Virus record (IMG/VR): IMGVR_UViG_3300045912_000570
Location: 1-33,271 of that record
Reading direction: 5' to 3' (one strand)
DNA: 33,271 nucleotides
DNA from: a virus
Below the pieces are notes generated by a model. It was not told the DNA's origin, did no database searches, and was given only the letters and a program-made list of their open reading frames with translations. Shown piece by piece: positions 5,676 to 14,458 of the stretch; the stretch's first letter is position 1; each line of letters begins with the position of its first letter. A program made the position numbers and the translations under genes.

Positions 5676-6287
5676 ATGTCGGCACGAGTGAAGCCTGCTC
5701 GAAAACACAAGATCATGGAACGTCGTGCCGAAGTGGCCCGACGGTATCTCCAAGGCGAAACGCAAATCGGCATCGGGCTGGCCCTGCGCGTGAGTCAGGC
5801 TACAGTGTCGATCGACTTGGCTCATTTACGCCAAGAATGGCGAGCCAACGCCGCCCTCGACATCGGCGAGTTGCAAGCCCGCGAGCTGGCCCGGCTGGAT
5901 CAAGTCGAGTCGGAGGCATGGGCTGCCTGGGAACGGTCGAAGCAGTCGCGAGAAACGCGTACGACTGGCACCGATGGCGACAAATCGCACGCCAGAATTC
6001 GGAAGGAAGACCAATGCGGCGATCCACGTTATTTGATCATCGTGCAAAACTGCATCGAGCGGCGCTGTGCGTTGTTTGGATTGGACAAGCCGACGAAGTC
6101 GATGGTCATGGTGGGCGGATCGGTGACAACAAATGACAACCGTCTTAGCCTCACCGCCGCCGACGTGCTCGCCGCTGAACAAATCATCGTTGAAGCGGGT
6201 TCAGGAATACATTCAGACGGTGGATCGCAATCCCTGGATCCCGCACTCGCCGCATCCGAGGCAGAGACAATTCCTGCTCCTGAATGA
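5676..6287 (+). CDS. terS: terminase small subunit-like protein
   Basis: This 203-residue protein lies directly before the terminase large subunit. Residues 10-55 carry a helix-turn-helix (RRYLQGETQIGIGLAL, then VSQATVSIDLAHLRQEW), which would bind the packaging site. A helical stretch follows (ARLDQVESEAWAAWERS), then GDPRYLIIVQNCIERRCALFGL, a pattern seen in small terminases of this kind of phage. The last ~50 residues are low in complexity and overlap the start of the large subunit by 155 bases in another frame. The role is inferred from the helix-turn-helix and position. Confidence 0.7.
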   Translation: MSARVKPARKHKIMERRAEVARRYLQGETQIGIGLALRVSQATVSIDLAHLRQEWRANAALDIGELQARELARLDQVESEAWAAWERSKQSRETRTTGTDGDKSHARIRKEDQCGDPRYLIIVQNCIERRCALFGLDKPTKSMVMVGGSVTTNDNRLSLTAADVLAAEQIIVEAGSGIHSDGGSQSLDPALAASEAETIPAPE

Positions 6288-7533
6288 CGTTCGCGAAGTC
6301 ATGTACGGCGGAGCTGCCGGCGGTGGCAAATCCGATGCACTGTTGATGGCGGCCGCTCAATATGTTCACTTGCCCGGTTACGCTGCCTTGCTGCTGCGGG
6401 CCACGTTTCGCGACCTGCAACAACCCAACGCGCTCATTCCACGATCTAAAGCCTGGTGGAGCGGCAAAGCCCAATGGCATTCGAAGGATATGCGCTGGAC
6501 GTTTCCCTCCGGCGCGACGATCACGTTTGGTTACCTCGAGCGCGACGACGACGTTTACCAATATCAAGGTGCCGAATTGCAATTCATCGGCATCGACGAG
6601 CTCACTCAGCATTCGGAATGGCGCTACCGGTATCTGTTCTCGCGTCTTCGCAAGCCGGTCGATGGTCACTTAGCCAACGTGCCGCTACGGATTCGGTCAG
6701 GTTCGAATCCCGGCGGCGCTGGGCACGAGTGGGTTTACAAGCGGTTTATCGACCAACGGACCCGGGCGCCGGGGGCTGTGTTTCTGCCGGCGTTGCTCCA
6801 AGACAACCCGTCGCTCGATCGTGAACAATATCTGGCATCGTTAGCCCATCTCGACCCAATTACGCGCAAGCAATTGGAAGAGGGTGACTGGAATGCGATC
6901 GCTGGCGGCCGATTCAAAAAGGAATGGTTGCGTTATTACGAGCGAATCGGCACGACGTTCAAGCTCGGCGAGCGAATGTACCCGATTGAAAAGGTCCGCA
7001 CTTGGTTCCTGACGGTCGATCCGGCGGCCAGCGTGAAAGAAACGGCCAAGGATGATCCCGATTACACCGTTATCAGCGCGTGGGGTTACACCAGTGATGG
7101 CCACCTGTTGTGGTTGGGCTGCGACCGTGCGCGGCTTGAGATTCCGGACATCCCGCCGCGCATGCACACCAACTACCTGCGGCATCGAGCACAAAAGGCG
7201 TTCGTCGAAGGGGGCGGCATGCAAAAGGGCGTGGGGCAGTCCGCTCGGCGGTTTATGCCGCCGATGAACGTCGTCATCGTGTCGGCCGACAAAGACAAAC
7301 TCGTCAAGGCGACGCCGTTTTTGAACATGGCCGAGGCTGGCCGGGTTTGGCTGCCGGCGCCCGGTGTGCAGCCAGGGTTTCCGCTCGAAGACGTGGAATC
7401 CGAGTTGCTGCGGTTCACCGGTGACCCGAAGCAGTCCGGGCATGATGACATCGTTGACGCCGCCGGCATTGCGGGGCGCGTGGTCACCAATCGGCTGGCT
7501 GGGCCGAGCCAGGCACCGCAGGTGTTACGATAG
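6133..7533 (+). CDS. terL: terminase large subunit
   Basis: This 466-residue protein is the packaging ATPase and nuclease. The start region is normal for the family (PWIPHSPHPRQRQFL at 34-48). Walker A is GGAAGGGKS (59-67, K66) and Walker B is FIGIDE (D155-E156). A coupling-type SGSNPGGAGHEW follows. The C-terminal RNase H-like nuclease begins at FLTVDPAAS (D296) and ends with a GHDDIVDAAG motif holding further acidic residues. It powers DNA into the prohead through the portal and cuts concatemers. The ATG at 6133 lies inside the small-subunit gene; a later start is not obvious before the conserved N-terminus. Confidence 0.93.
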   Translation: MTTVLASPPPTCSPLNKSSLKRVQEYIQTVDRNPWIPHSPHPRQRQFLLLNDVREVMYGGAAGGGKSDALLMAAAQYVHLPGYAALLLRATFRDLQQPNALIPRSKAWWSGKAQWHSKDMRWTFPSGATITFGYLERDDDVYQYQGAELQFIGIDELTQHSEWRYRYLFSRLRKPVDGHLANVPLRIRSGSNPGGAGHEWVYKRFIDQRTRAPGAVFLPALLQDNPSLDREQYLASLAHLDPITRKQLEEGDWNAIAGGRFKKEWLRYYERIGTTFKLGERMYPIEKVRTWFLTVDPAASVKETAKDDPDYTVISAWGYTSDGHLLWLGCDRARLEIPDIPPRMHTNYLRHRAQKAFVEGGGMQKGVGQSARRFMPPMNVVIVSADKDKLVKATPFLNMAEAGRVWLPAPGVQPGFPLEDVESELLRFTGDPKQSGHDDIVDAAGIAGRVVTNRLAGPSQAPQVLR

Positions 7534-7567
7534 GGCCGACATTTTGAGACCAACACGAGGGTTGAAC

Positions 7568-7819
7568 GTGGATGCCGTCAAACCATTGCCGTTTCGATTC
7601 GAAGTCTGCGGCGAGCCCGCCAAGCTGTATTACGTCGAGGATGGCGGCAACCGGGAAGTCCCGATCTTTCAATGCGCCAGCCGAATCGCCAGCGACATTG
7701 AGGTTGCACTGTGGGCACGGTTGCAGATGGCCGAAACTCAACTCGGGGCCATGAATCGGGTCAGCGAGCGGACTGATCGAAGCAGGGGTAAAGAGAAGCC
7801 GGTTGCTGCTGAAGTTTAG
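7568..7819 (+). CDS. small protein downstream of terL, function unknown
   Basis: The GTG at 7568 follows an acgaggg ribosome-site-like run by about 7 bases; TTG at 7562 is an alternative. The ~83-residue product begins with a beta-rich region (PLPFRFEVCGEPAKLYYVEDG), then IFQCASRIASDIEVALWARLQM, a likely helix. No catalytic motif is evident. Its position between terL and head genes suggests a virion or packaging accessory, but this is a guess. It converges with the minus-strand gene at 7816 and overlaps it by 4 bases. Confidence 0.6.
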   Translation: MDAVKPLPFRFEVCGEPAKLYYVEDGGNREVPIFQCASRIASDIEVALWARLQMAETQLGAMNRVSERTDRSRGKEKPVAAEV

Positions 7820-9165
7820 ATCGAACCTGTTACCAGCGTTTCACTAATCGTCGGACTGGCCGCACTCGGCAATTGAAACCCATATTTCTGCCGAAAGAAC
7901 TTTTGAAAGTAGCCGGCGTCGTCTTGGGTCAGGGCCACCGAGAATTTGTCATCGACAACAAACGGTGTTGACCCAGGAACCACAACCGCGCCTACCCCGC
8001 CGTGGTAAGGAACTTCGACAAAGTACACGTCGTCGAGGTAAACCGACTTGGCATTGTCCAAGGCTCCGGTGATCTTTAGTTCCAACAACAAATCCGACGG
8101 CAAAGATGACGGCGTGAGGATGAACGCCGAATGCAATACCCACGAAGTGGTAAGCGATGCGGCCACGACGTTGATCTTCTCGGTGCCGCCAGGAGTGTAT
8201 CCCGTGCCCGAAAGTTGAATCGTCAAATCGCCAACCGAAGGCGTGGCCGAGGCCTTAACGCGCGCCGTTAGGCAATACATTCGCCGGGCTTTGAGGTTGC
8301 GCGGCACCTGCGTCAACCGAATGGGATTTTGCGAACCGTTACCCGTGAGCTTCAACGCTGACGATCCGCGGTAGTATTGGCCGCTTGTGGTTGTTTGAAA
8401 AACGTGCGTGCCGGCCGTGCCACTGGCGATGGTCCAGCTCGTCGGCGTGTTGCTGGAAAAGCTCTCGAAATTAGAGTTGGTCAACAGTGACTTGTTGTTG
8501 ATGGCCGACAGCGCCGGGCCTTTGCCGCTGCCTTCGCCGAGGTGGCTGAACGGCGCGTTGAGCTTTTCGCCGTCCCAAGAGAATGTCTCGGCGCCGGCTG
8601 TGGCGCCGTCGCGGTAACTGTCGCGGATGCACTGGAATCGCATTGTTTCCGTGACGGCCAATTCGGAACTCAGACCGGCATACCGCGTGCACGCTTGCGA
8701 ACGTCCGGCCGGCTTGTTGTAACCGTCGAGCAATTTGGTCACAAGAATAGTGCCATTGCCCACGTTACCGCTGCCGGCGGTGACACTTCCCACCGTAACC
8801 GTGTTGCGTTTGACTGTCTTGCTATCGGACTCCATTTGCCGGAATAAGGCATCAAGCACCTGGCTGATCGTCGGGTTCGCCAATCCGAGTTGCTCGGCCA
8901 CACTGACCCGATCCAGCAAGATGCGATCGAAAAATGATGCCAGTGCGTTCTGGTTAGCCGTTTCTTGGCTCTGCATTCCCGCGATGGCGCCATAAAGCCC
9001 GGTGATTTGGTCCGTCATATCCGCGGCTTCAAACGGGTCGGCAATGGTCAATAACTGCGCGGGCAAATCGATCGTGGCGTTGTCGTAGTGGGCGCCGAGT
9101 TGACTAATGATCCGCCCGCCGCGGTAAAAAATGCCTGTGTCAACGCCGTCATAATCGAGTGCCAT
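7816..9165 (-). CDS. virion-like protein with carbohydrate-binding jelly-roll
   Basis: This 449-residue protein is the only minus-strand gene in the structural region. Residues 1-120 are mixed (MALDYDGVDTGIFYRGG, then helices around 40-115). Residues 120-220 are beta-rich and low in complexity. From about 228 to 395 the sequence (LLTNSNFESF, SSALKLTGNGSQ, YCLTARVKAS, LDDVYFVEV) looks like a CBM4/9-type jelly-roll that binds glycans. It may be a fibre, spike or decoration that touches host surface sugars. It has its own upstream region shared divergently with 9247. The glycan-binding fold is moderately supported; virion location is inferred. Confidence 0.65.
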   Translation of the reverse strand: MALDYDGVDTGIFYRGGRIISQLGAHYDNATIDLPAQLLTIADPFEAADMTDQITGLYGAIAGMQSQETANQNALASFFDRILLDRVSVAEQLGLANPTISQVLDALFRQMESDSKTVKRNTVTVGSVTAGSGNVGNGTILVTKLLDGYNKPAGRSQACTRYAGLSSELAVTETMRFQCIRDSYRDGATAGAETFSWDGEKLNAPFSHLGEGSGKGPALSAINNKSLLTNSNFESFSSNTPTSWTIASGTAGTHVFQTTTSGQYYRGSSALKLTGNGSQNPIRLTQVPRNLKARRMYCLTARVKASATPSVGDLTIQLSGTGYTPGGTEKINVVAASLTTSWVLHSAFILTPSSLPSDLLLELKITGALDNAKSVYLDDVYFVEVPYHGGVGAVVVPGSTPFVVDDKFSVALTQDDAGYFQKFFRQKYGFQLPSAASPTISETLVTGSI

Positions 9166-9203
9166 GATTCGCCTCGGGTTGAGTTGTTGGCACCAAGTCT
9201 ATG

Positions 9204-9239
9204 CGATGCATGTTGACAAACCGGTGCATCGTGTACGAT
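9204..9239. promoter_or_regulatory. divergent intergenic promoter/operator candidate
   Basis: The 81-base gap between the minus-strand gene and the protease gene holds a perfect inverted repeat, CGATGCA (9204-9210) and TGCATCG (9225-9231). TTGACA lies between the arms at 9213-9218 and TACGAT at 9234-9239. The 15-base spacing is short for a sigma-70 promoter, so this is tentative. The dyad overlaps the putative -35, as an operator would. Confidence 0.4.
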
Positions 9240-9246
9240 CGCGGCC

Positions 9247-10455
9247 ATGAAGTTTTGGAAGGACTTATTGCCGGCCGGCGAATTCACTGTTGGTGGACAA
9301 CGCTACGTATTCACCGAGGCGGACATCCAGCAAATGCTCCGCAACGGCGACGCCGCGTTGCAGAAACGTCAGCCCATTCCCGTCGGTTGGGAACATCATC
9401 CCGACCTGGTCGCCATGTCGGCGGCCAAGAGTCATTCCGAGGCCGATCGCATTGCCAGCCGATCGAAGTTTTACACCGGGCCGGTCGAGGGGTTTCGGTT
9501 GTCGCCGGACGATCCGACGATGCTGCAAGTCCTCGTCGATGCCAAAGACGACGAGGCTGATCGCGTGCAGCGTGTAGGATTTGTCTCGCCCGGATTGGTC
9601 CGCGACTGGACCACTGGCGATGGCACGCGGTATCCCGGCTGGTCGGTGGCTCATGTGGCCGTGACAGCCCAGCCCGTGAATAACCGCCAAGGCGGATTTG
9701 TGCCGCTGTCGCTGCCGGCAAACTTGGTTTGCTTGAGCCTTAGCGACAAGGAGGATCCCAAAGTGAATGACGACACAAAGCCCGACGATGACACGCCAGC
9801 GGCTGAACCCAAAGAAGAAAAACCGGAAGAAACTCCGGACGAACCAAAAGAACCGGTGATCATTGCACCTGGCGGCCCGCTCAAGGATGCTGTCGAGTTG
9901 GCAACCCAGCTCGGCCTGGTGATGGGCGATGACACCAGCGAAGCGACCTTCCTCGATCGCTTCGTTGTGGCGGCCCGAACCTTCTTAGCTACGCGCGATG
10001 TGGCCGCCACAACCGACCCCGCCGATCCCGGCACGGCGCCCGACGATGCTCAGCCGGTTCCCGTTGGCACGGGCGGTGTGCAAATGAGCTCGGCCCACAG
10101 CCAGCGATTACTGCAGCTCGAACGCGACGAATTAGCTCGTCGGATCCAAGGACTCACGGCCAGCGGCCGCATTTTGCCCGTCGTGGAAAAAGACCTGTTG
10201 AACCAACTCAACTCGGTCAATTTGTCGCTGACGACCGAGGCCAAGATTGCACCGTGTAAACTGCTGGATCGATTGGAAGCCTACGAGGCGCTGCCCGAGC
10301 AAAGCACGGAGTTTAGCGGCCAGTCGCGCGTCAACTTGTCGCAAGCGAATGTGATTGCCCGACCGCCCGACGGTCCGCCAAGGACGAAGGAAGAGGCCGC
10401 CAAGTCCGTGGATGGCCTTTTGGAATTAGCTAACGGCAAAAAGGCCCGCAAGTAA
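9247..10455 (+). CDS. head maturation protease / scaffold
   Basis: The 402-residue protein begins the head module. Residues 1-165 (PAGEFTVGGQRYVFTEADI, PIPVGWEHH, FYTGPVEGFRL, VGFVSPGLVRDW, WSVAHVAVTAQPVN, GGFVPLSL) follow the pattern of Mu gpI-like prohead proteases. H138-type and S-type catalytic residues cannot be fixed by eye. An acidic, Pro-rich linker (about 170-205) leads to a helical C-terminus (LLQLERDELARRIQG and onward) suited to an internal scaffold. It would direct shell assembly and be removed by proteolysis. The next genes are the decoration and capsid proteins, which supports the role. Confidence 0.75.
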   Translation: MKFWKDLLPAGEFTVGGQRYVFTEADIQQMLRNGDAALQKRQPIPVGWEHHPDLVAMSAAKSHSEADRIASRSKFYTGPVEGFRLSPDDPTMLQVLVDAKDDEADRVQRVGFVSPGLVRDWTTGDGTRYPGWSVAHVAVTAQPVNNRQGGFVPLSLPANLVCLSLSDKEDPKVNDDTKPDDDTPAAEPKEEKPEETPDEPKEPVIIAPGGPLKDAVELATQLGLVMGDDTSEATFLDRFVVAARTFLATRDVAATTDPADPGTAPDDAQPVPVGTGGVQMSSAHSQRLLQLERDELARRIQGLTASGRILPVVEKDLLNQLNSVNLSLTTEAKIAPCKLLDRLEAYEALPEQSTEFSGQSRVNLSQANVIARPPDGPPRTKEEAAKSVDGLLELANGKKARK

Positions 10456-10505
10456 CTAGGTTCTGAGACACTCGGCGGGCCTGCCCCGCTGCATGGAGAA
10501 TGCCA

Positions 10506-11279
10506 ATGTCGCTTGTCAATTCAGTGGAAATGCCGGGGCCGAGTGCGGTCCTATCCGAATCGCAACGGCGGTTGGTTCGCGGTTATCCGTCGAGCCTCAT
10601 CCTGCATGGTGTGGCCATTGCTTCGGCCACCGTGGACGCGGGCAACACGCCGACGACCGAGTTGCGCGCTGGCTTGTTAATGGGCAAGATCGCAGCCACG
10701 GGCCTATTCAAGCAATACGACCCCACTGCCACCGATGGCAGCCAGTACCCAATCGGTCCGTTGTACGAAGAGCGCAACATGCTCAACGCGGCCGGGACCG
10801 CGCAACAAGTAACCGGCCGAATCGTCATCGGCGGCTACCTGGTCGCCTCGCAAGTCATCAATCTGGATGCCCGGGCCCGACAGATGCTCTATGGCCGCAT
10901 CATTTTCGACGACATGATCCCGGGAGCGGCGCCCGGTTGGTTTGGTCCGGTCGTTAAGACGGCCGACTACACGTTGGTCGCTGCGGATTCGGGTTATTGC
11001 TTCACGACGCGCGGTGCGGCCGGGGCAGTGATCTTCGACCTGCCCACCACGATCCCCGCCGGCTTCCGAGCATTGTTCAAGAACGAAGCGGATCAAAACA
11101 TGACCGTGCGGTGCACGTCGAAGCTGGTGGCGTTGCATAATCTCACGGCGACCTCGGTGGCATTTTCCACCTCGTCGCAAAAGATTGGCGGCGGCATTGA
11201 AGTCATCGCCAATGATAACCAGACCAAGTACCACGTGATCAATCAATCGGCTGGTGCGAACACGATCACCGTAGCGTAA
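10506..11279 (+). CDS. head decoration protein with extra C-terminal beta domain
   Basis: The ATG at 10506 is preferred over 10500 because ggag lies about 8 bases upstream. About residues 35-140 resemble lambda gpD-like decoration proteins (GVAIASATVDAGNT, ELRAGLLMGKIAATGLFKQYDP, ARQMLYGRIIFDD). Residues 150-257 form a separate beta-rich domain (YTLVAADSGYCFTT, VIFDLPTTIPAGFRA) of the kind found on fibres and surface proteins. The N-terminal part would sit on capsid three-fold positions and stabilise the shell. The extra domain would be displayed outward. It lies between protease and major capsid protein. Confidence 0.7.
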   Translation: MSLVNSVEMPGPSAVLSESQRRLVRGYPSSLILHGVAIASATVDAGNTPTTELRAGLLMGKIAATGLFKQYDPTATDGSQYPIGPLYEERNMLNAAGTAQQVTGRIVIGGYLVASQVINLDARARQMLYGRIIFDDMIPGAAPGWFGPVVKTADYTLVAADSGYCFTTRGAAGAVIFDLPTTIPAGFRALFKNEADQNMTVRCTSKLVALHNLTATSVAFSTSSQKIGGGIEVIANDNQTKYHVINQSAGANTITVA

Positions 11280-11281
11280 TT

Positions 11282-11295
11282 CGGCTGAAAAGCCG
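11282..11295 (+). other. small hairpin before the capsid gene
   Basis: CGGCT, GAAA, AGCCG form a perfect five-pair hairpin with a GNRA tetraloop, two bases after the decoration gene stop. No T-run follows, so it is not a clear terminator. It may be an RNA processing or stability element. The remaining ~117 bases to the capsid gene show nothing else clear. Confidence 0.4.
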
Positions 11296-11412
11296 GAGGA
11301 AGGTTTGGGCTAGGCTGATCACCGAAAAGCGGCATGTCTCGGCCGCCTGCCATCAAACCGATCAACAGAGACAAGACTTACCCCACCGGGACAGGGGCCG
11401 GAACCATGACCA

Positions 11413-12546
11413 ATGGCTATTTTGCGCGACCTTCTGGCCCCGTCAGTAGTCACGGGGATGATTACCCGCGTGTTCGGCGGCTCGGACACGCTGCAACGTT
11501 TCTTCGGCATGGAAATCGGATCCAGCCAAAGCCAGCCGGTTTCCGGTCGGCAGTACAGCTATGACATCTTTGATCACACGCGGTCGATCGCTCTCGGCAG
11601 CCGACCGGGCACCGCGCCGGCGGTGATCGCTCCGTTCCCCGTGGCGAAGCAAAACCAGACTTTTCCGCGGGCCTACGAAAAGATGTCACTGGATTACGAA
11701 AAGCTCCACAACTTGCGCGAGCTGGGTTCGAATGCCGGTGTGCGCGACCGCATCGGGGCCAAGTACCTCGAAGAGCAGATGAAGCAAATGAAGCGGCGGC
11801 AAAACGCCTTCCGCGAAATGCAATTGGTCGGCTTGTTCCAACAAGGCGTCATTTATTACCAATACCAAGAACCGAACGAATTGATCCCAGTGCTGTCACT
11901 CGGCGGCAATCCGGGCGATACCTATGATTTCTTGATTCCGGCCGGCAACAAGTCGCAACTCAATATGTTGGGATCCGGCAACATCCTCGATGTCGCCTGG
12001 GATAACGTGGCGTCGCGTATCGATACCCACGTTTTCAACATCAATGCCGCGTTCCAGAACCTCGTCGGCCGGCAGTTGGAACACATCTGGCTGACTTCGG
12101 TGATGTGGCTGCACGTTTTGCAAAACACCGCCGTCCGCAACCTGGCCGGTTCCGCAAATCAGCCGATGGCTTCATTCACGGTAGTCAGCGAACAAAACAC
12201 CGACGGCCAACAAACCGCGCACTTCACGGCCCGATTCAATTGGTGCCCGTGGATTCAATGGCACGTTTACGACGGCACGATCGACATCAATGGCACGGTG
12301 ACCAAGTGTTTGAGCGACACCAAGGCCGTGTTCCATGTCGGCACCGATGGCGGCTGGATCAAAGGCGTCGAAGGATCGGAAATGCGGAAGATCAACCCGA
12401 TCGCGCTGGCCGAGGAAGTGTTCGGCTTCGACTCGTGGATCCGCGAATGGGACGAACCGGCCCGGGTGGAGTTGCATTCGCTGCAGAACTTCCTGGTCGA
12501 GGTCAACACGCCCAAAGGCATCGCCATCGGCACGGTGGACTTCTAA
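11413..12546 (+). CDS. major capsid protein (lambda gpE-like)
   Basis: This 377-residue protein has the features of the phage major capsid protein E family: an N-terminal region (MAILRDLLAPSVVTGM), the QYSYDIFDHTRSIAL strand, TFPRAYEKMSLDYEKLHNLRELG, a long basic helix (EEQMKQMKRRQNAFREMQL), and a C-terminal KINPIALAEEVFGFDSWIREWDEPARVELHS region. It forms the icosahedral shell with the HK97 fold. It directly follows the decoration protein, as in lambda. The length is normal. It was identified by pattern and context. Confidence 0.85.
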   Translation: MAILRDLLAPSVVTGMITRVFGGSDTLQRFFGMEIGSSQSQPVSGRQYSYDIFDHTRSIALGSRPGTAPAVIAPFPVAKQNQTFPRAYEKMSLDYEKLHNLRELGSNAGVRDRIGAKYLEEQMKQMKRRQNAFREMQLVGLFQQGVIYYQYQEPNELIPVLSLGGNPGDTYDFLIPAGNKSQLNMLGSGNILDVAWDNVASRIDTHVFNINAAFQNLVGRQLEHIWLTSVMWLHVLQNTAVRNLAGSANQPMASFTVVSEQNTDGQQTAHFTARFNWCPWIQWHVYDGTIDINGTVTKCLSDTKAVFHVGTDGGWIKGVEGSEMRKINPIALAEEVFGFDSWIREWDEPARVELHSLQNFLVEVNTPKGIAIGTVDF

Positions 12547-12562
12547 GCCGCCGGAGGCTTCG

Positions 12563-13045
12563 GTGGCTGGACCCTACTGCACGGAATCTGACCTCAGCGC
12601 GCGACTTAGTTCCGCTGGGGTCACTTTGCGTATCGACGATAGCGGTGCGAGCACCGCCGACGCGATTGCCGACGCTTCCGAGTGGGTCTACTTCTATTGC
12701 GGCACACGATATAGCGATGCCGCTTTACTGACGTCCAATTGGATCAAATATAGGACCCGCGATATTGCTGTATTGTTTCTGTGCGCCCGCCGGCTGAACG
12801 CGATCCCGAAAGCTGCTCAGGCCCTTTACGATGCAGCGATCGCGGCGTTGGAAAAGGTCCAGGCCGGAACGTTGAACATCGCCGGCGTGCCGCTGCGTAA
12901 GTCGGCCGGCCCGGTGATCAGTCAACCGCGCGTGCAACTCTGGCCGACCCCGCACACGGTTATTGAGCGAAATCGATCGACGGGTCAGCCAGCGGGTTAC
13001 ACGCCGCGGGATGATCCTTATGAGCCGCCCTATCCGGGCAATTGA
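12563..13045 (+). CDS. head-tail connector, gp6/DUF1320-like
   Basis: A GTG start at 12563 sits five bases after a ggaggc ribosome site and gives 160 residues. The sequence (YCTESDLSARLSSAGVTL, then ADAIADASEWVYFYCGTRY, helical IAVLFLCARRLN) follows the small helical adaptors that attach below the portal ring, such as Mu gp36 (DUF1320) or HK97 gp6. The C-terminus is Pro-rich. Position after the capsid protein supports this. The exact ring protein it equals is uncertain. Confidence 0.65.
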   Translation: MAGPYCTESDLSARLSSAGVTLRIDDSGASTADAIADASEWVYFYCGTRYSDAALLTSNWIKYRTRDIAVLFLCARRLNAIPKAAQALYDAAIAALEKVQAGTLNIAGVPLRKSAGPVISQPRVQLWPTPHTVIERNRSTGQPAGYTPRDDPYEPPYPGN

Positions 13046-13053
13046 GGTGAATT

Positions 13054-13515
13054 ATGGGCTTTCGACAATCCTCGAAAAACCTCAAGTTCAATCCCACGCT
13101 GCAAACCAGCTACGTGTCTGGTCGCAGTATGGGCGGCGTGTTGACGTTGAGCGACGCGGCCATCGACCAAGGGGCGGGCATCACGATCTTATCAGTGGCC
13201 GTGATCGAAAAAGGTTCAAACAAAAACGGCCTGACGGTGGTGTTCTTCGACGAGTTGCCGTCGGGAACGTACACGGACAACACGGCAGTCACGATCGCCG
13301 ATGCCGACATTCCCAAGATCGCCGGATTTGTGACCGTAGTAACTGCCGATTATGTGACCGTTGGCGGCGTCAGTGTTGCCCGCATCCAGATTCCGCCCAT
13401 GGTGGTCAAATTGAATACGGGCAAACCGTTGTATGCCTTAATTGTGGCCGATGGCTCAATCACACTGGGAACCACGACGGCCCTGCGGATCAATGTGGGA
13501 GTGCTGCAAGACTAA
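13054..13515 (+). CDS. virion structural protein, beta-rich
   Basis: The 153-residue product is beta-rich, with repeated hydrophobic strands (GVLTLSDAAIDQGAGITILSV, NGLTVVFFDELPSG, VTVGGVSVARIQIPPMVVKL, TGKPLYALIVADG). It has no enzymatic motif or signal peptide. Proteins with this exact style occur in phage structural modules and are usually annotated only as virion components. It lies in the head-tail joining region and its stop overlaps the next start (TAATG). A role at the head surface or connector is likely but unproven. Confidence 0.65.
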   Translation: MGFRQSSKNLKFNPTLQTSYVSGRSMGGVLTLSDAAIDQGAGITILSVAVIEKGSNKNGLTVVFFDELPSGTYTDNTAVTIADADIPKIAGFVTVVTADYVTVGGVSVARIQIPPMVVKLNTGKPLYALIVADGSITLGTTTALRINVGVLQD

Positions 13516-13796
13516 TGTTGGGCAATCGGCGAGCGATATTGTCGGCGGTTCAGCGCGTGGAAGCTGGCGGCGATCTCGCGCACACCATTCTGACCATCAC
13601 CGATAACGGCGGCGGCCTCCCTTTAGTGACAACGGCGGCGGCGCATGGGTTGGGTGGTTCCGGCTCAGGTTTAACGATCGCCGGCACTACGCTTTACAAC
13701 GGCAGCTTTAGGTGGACGGTAATTGACCCCACCAGTTTTCAACTTGTAGATCACGAATGGATTGGCGACGACACCGGCGGCACTTGGTCAATATGA
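13515..13796 (+). CDS. small structural protein with FCCH-like repeat domain
   Basis: The 93-residue product begins with a short helix (RRAILSAVQRVEAGG), then a beta segment (LVTTAAAHGLGGSGSGLTIAG, NGSFRWTVIDPTSFQL). That second part is the 'TTATAHGL...TISG...NGTWTV' motif common in phage tail and virion proteins (E1 FCCH-like fold). It is shorter than most proteins with this domain. Starts and stops overlap both neighbours. Probably a minor head-tail or tail component. Confidence 0.55.
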   Translation: MLGNRRAILSAVQRVEAGGDLAHTILTITDNGGGLPLVTTAAAHGLGGSGSGLTIAGTTLYNGSFRWTVIDPTSFQLVDHEWIGDDTGGTWSI

Positions 13797-14440
13797 ACGC
13801 CACAATTTATGTTCGCGGATCCCGATTTGACGCCGAGCGATTCCTCCGATCCATTCCCAGCATGATCAGCGGCCTGGTGCCCGATCCCAACGGCGTAGCG
13901 ATCGGCGTACAAATCGCTTGCGGGACCGCGTTGCTGTCCAAAATCCAACAAGACTTTATCCGCAAGAGTCGGCGCGAACCGTCCGAGGATGGCATCGTTT
14001 GGCCGGAGCTGCAGCCGGAGACCGTGCGGCGCCGAATTCTCAAAGGCATGACGCCAGCCCAGCGACGGCGGCAGCGTCAATCGGGCCAGCCGCTTGATGT
14101 GAATCCGCGCCAGGTAGACATTCTCCGCGACACGGGTTTGATGCTCCGGTCGTTTTCGCCGGGTTACTTTGACTTGACGACAGTGGCGCTCAACATGCCG
14201 AGCGTGGAGTTTCAGGTCTTCTCAACTTTGCCCGGGCAAGTGATTGTCGGCACCAATCGCCATCCGTGGCATCACTTCGGCAATCCGGAAACCAATTTGC
14301 CCGCGCGTCACCTGTGGCCACCCGATGGCAACCTGCCGGACGTTTGGTGGTCTGACATTCTCGAAGTCGGGGTGCAAGCCTTGATGCAAAGCATCATCAA
14401 CGTGTTGACGACCGGTGTTTCGCCGATGCCGCCGATGTAG
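13793..14440 (+). CDS. phage virion morphogenesis / tail completion protein (Mu gpG-like)
   Basis: Starting at the ATG in the ATGA overlap (13793), this 215-residue protein has a basic central region (RRRILKGMTPAQRRRQRQSG) and the characteristic segment ILRDTGLMLRSFSP, followed by QVIVGTNRHPWHHFG, LPARHLWP and LPDVWWSDI. This ordering is that of Mu gpG-like virion morphogenesis proteins, which complete the tail so it can join the head. It is placed correctly between the connector and tail genes. A short region at 14441-14458 separates it from the next gene. Confidence 0.75.
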   Translation: MNATIYVRGSRFDAERFLRSIPSMISGLVPDPNGVAIGVQIACGTALLSKIQQDFIRKSRREPSEDGIVWPELQPETVRRRILKGMTPAQRRRQRQSGQPLDVNPRQVDILRDTGLMLRSFSPGYFDLTTVALNMPSVEFQVFSTLPGQVIVGTNRHPWHHFGNPETNLPARHLWPPDGNLPDVWWSDILEVGVQALMQSIINVLTTGVSPMPPM

Positions 14441-14458
14441 CGGTTATAGTCGTTCTTC

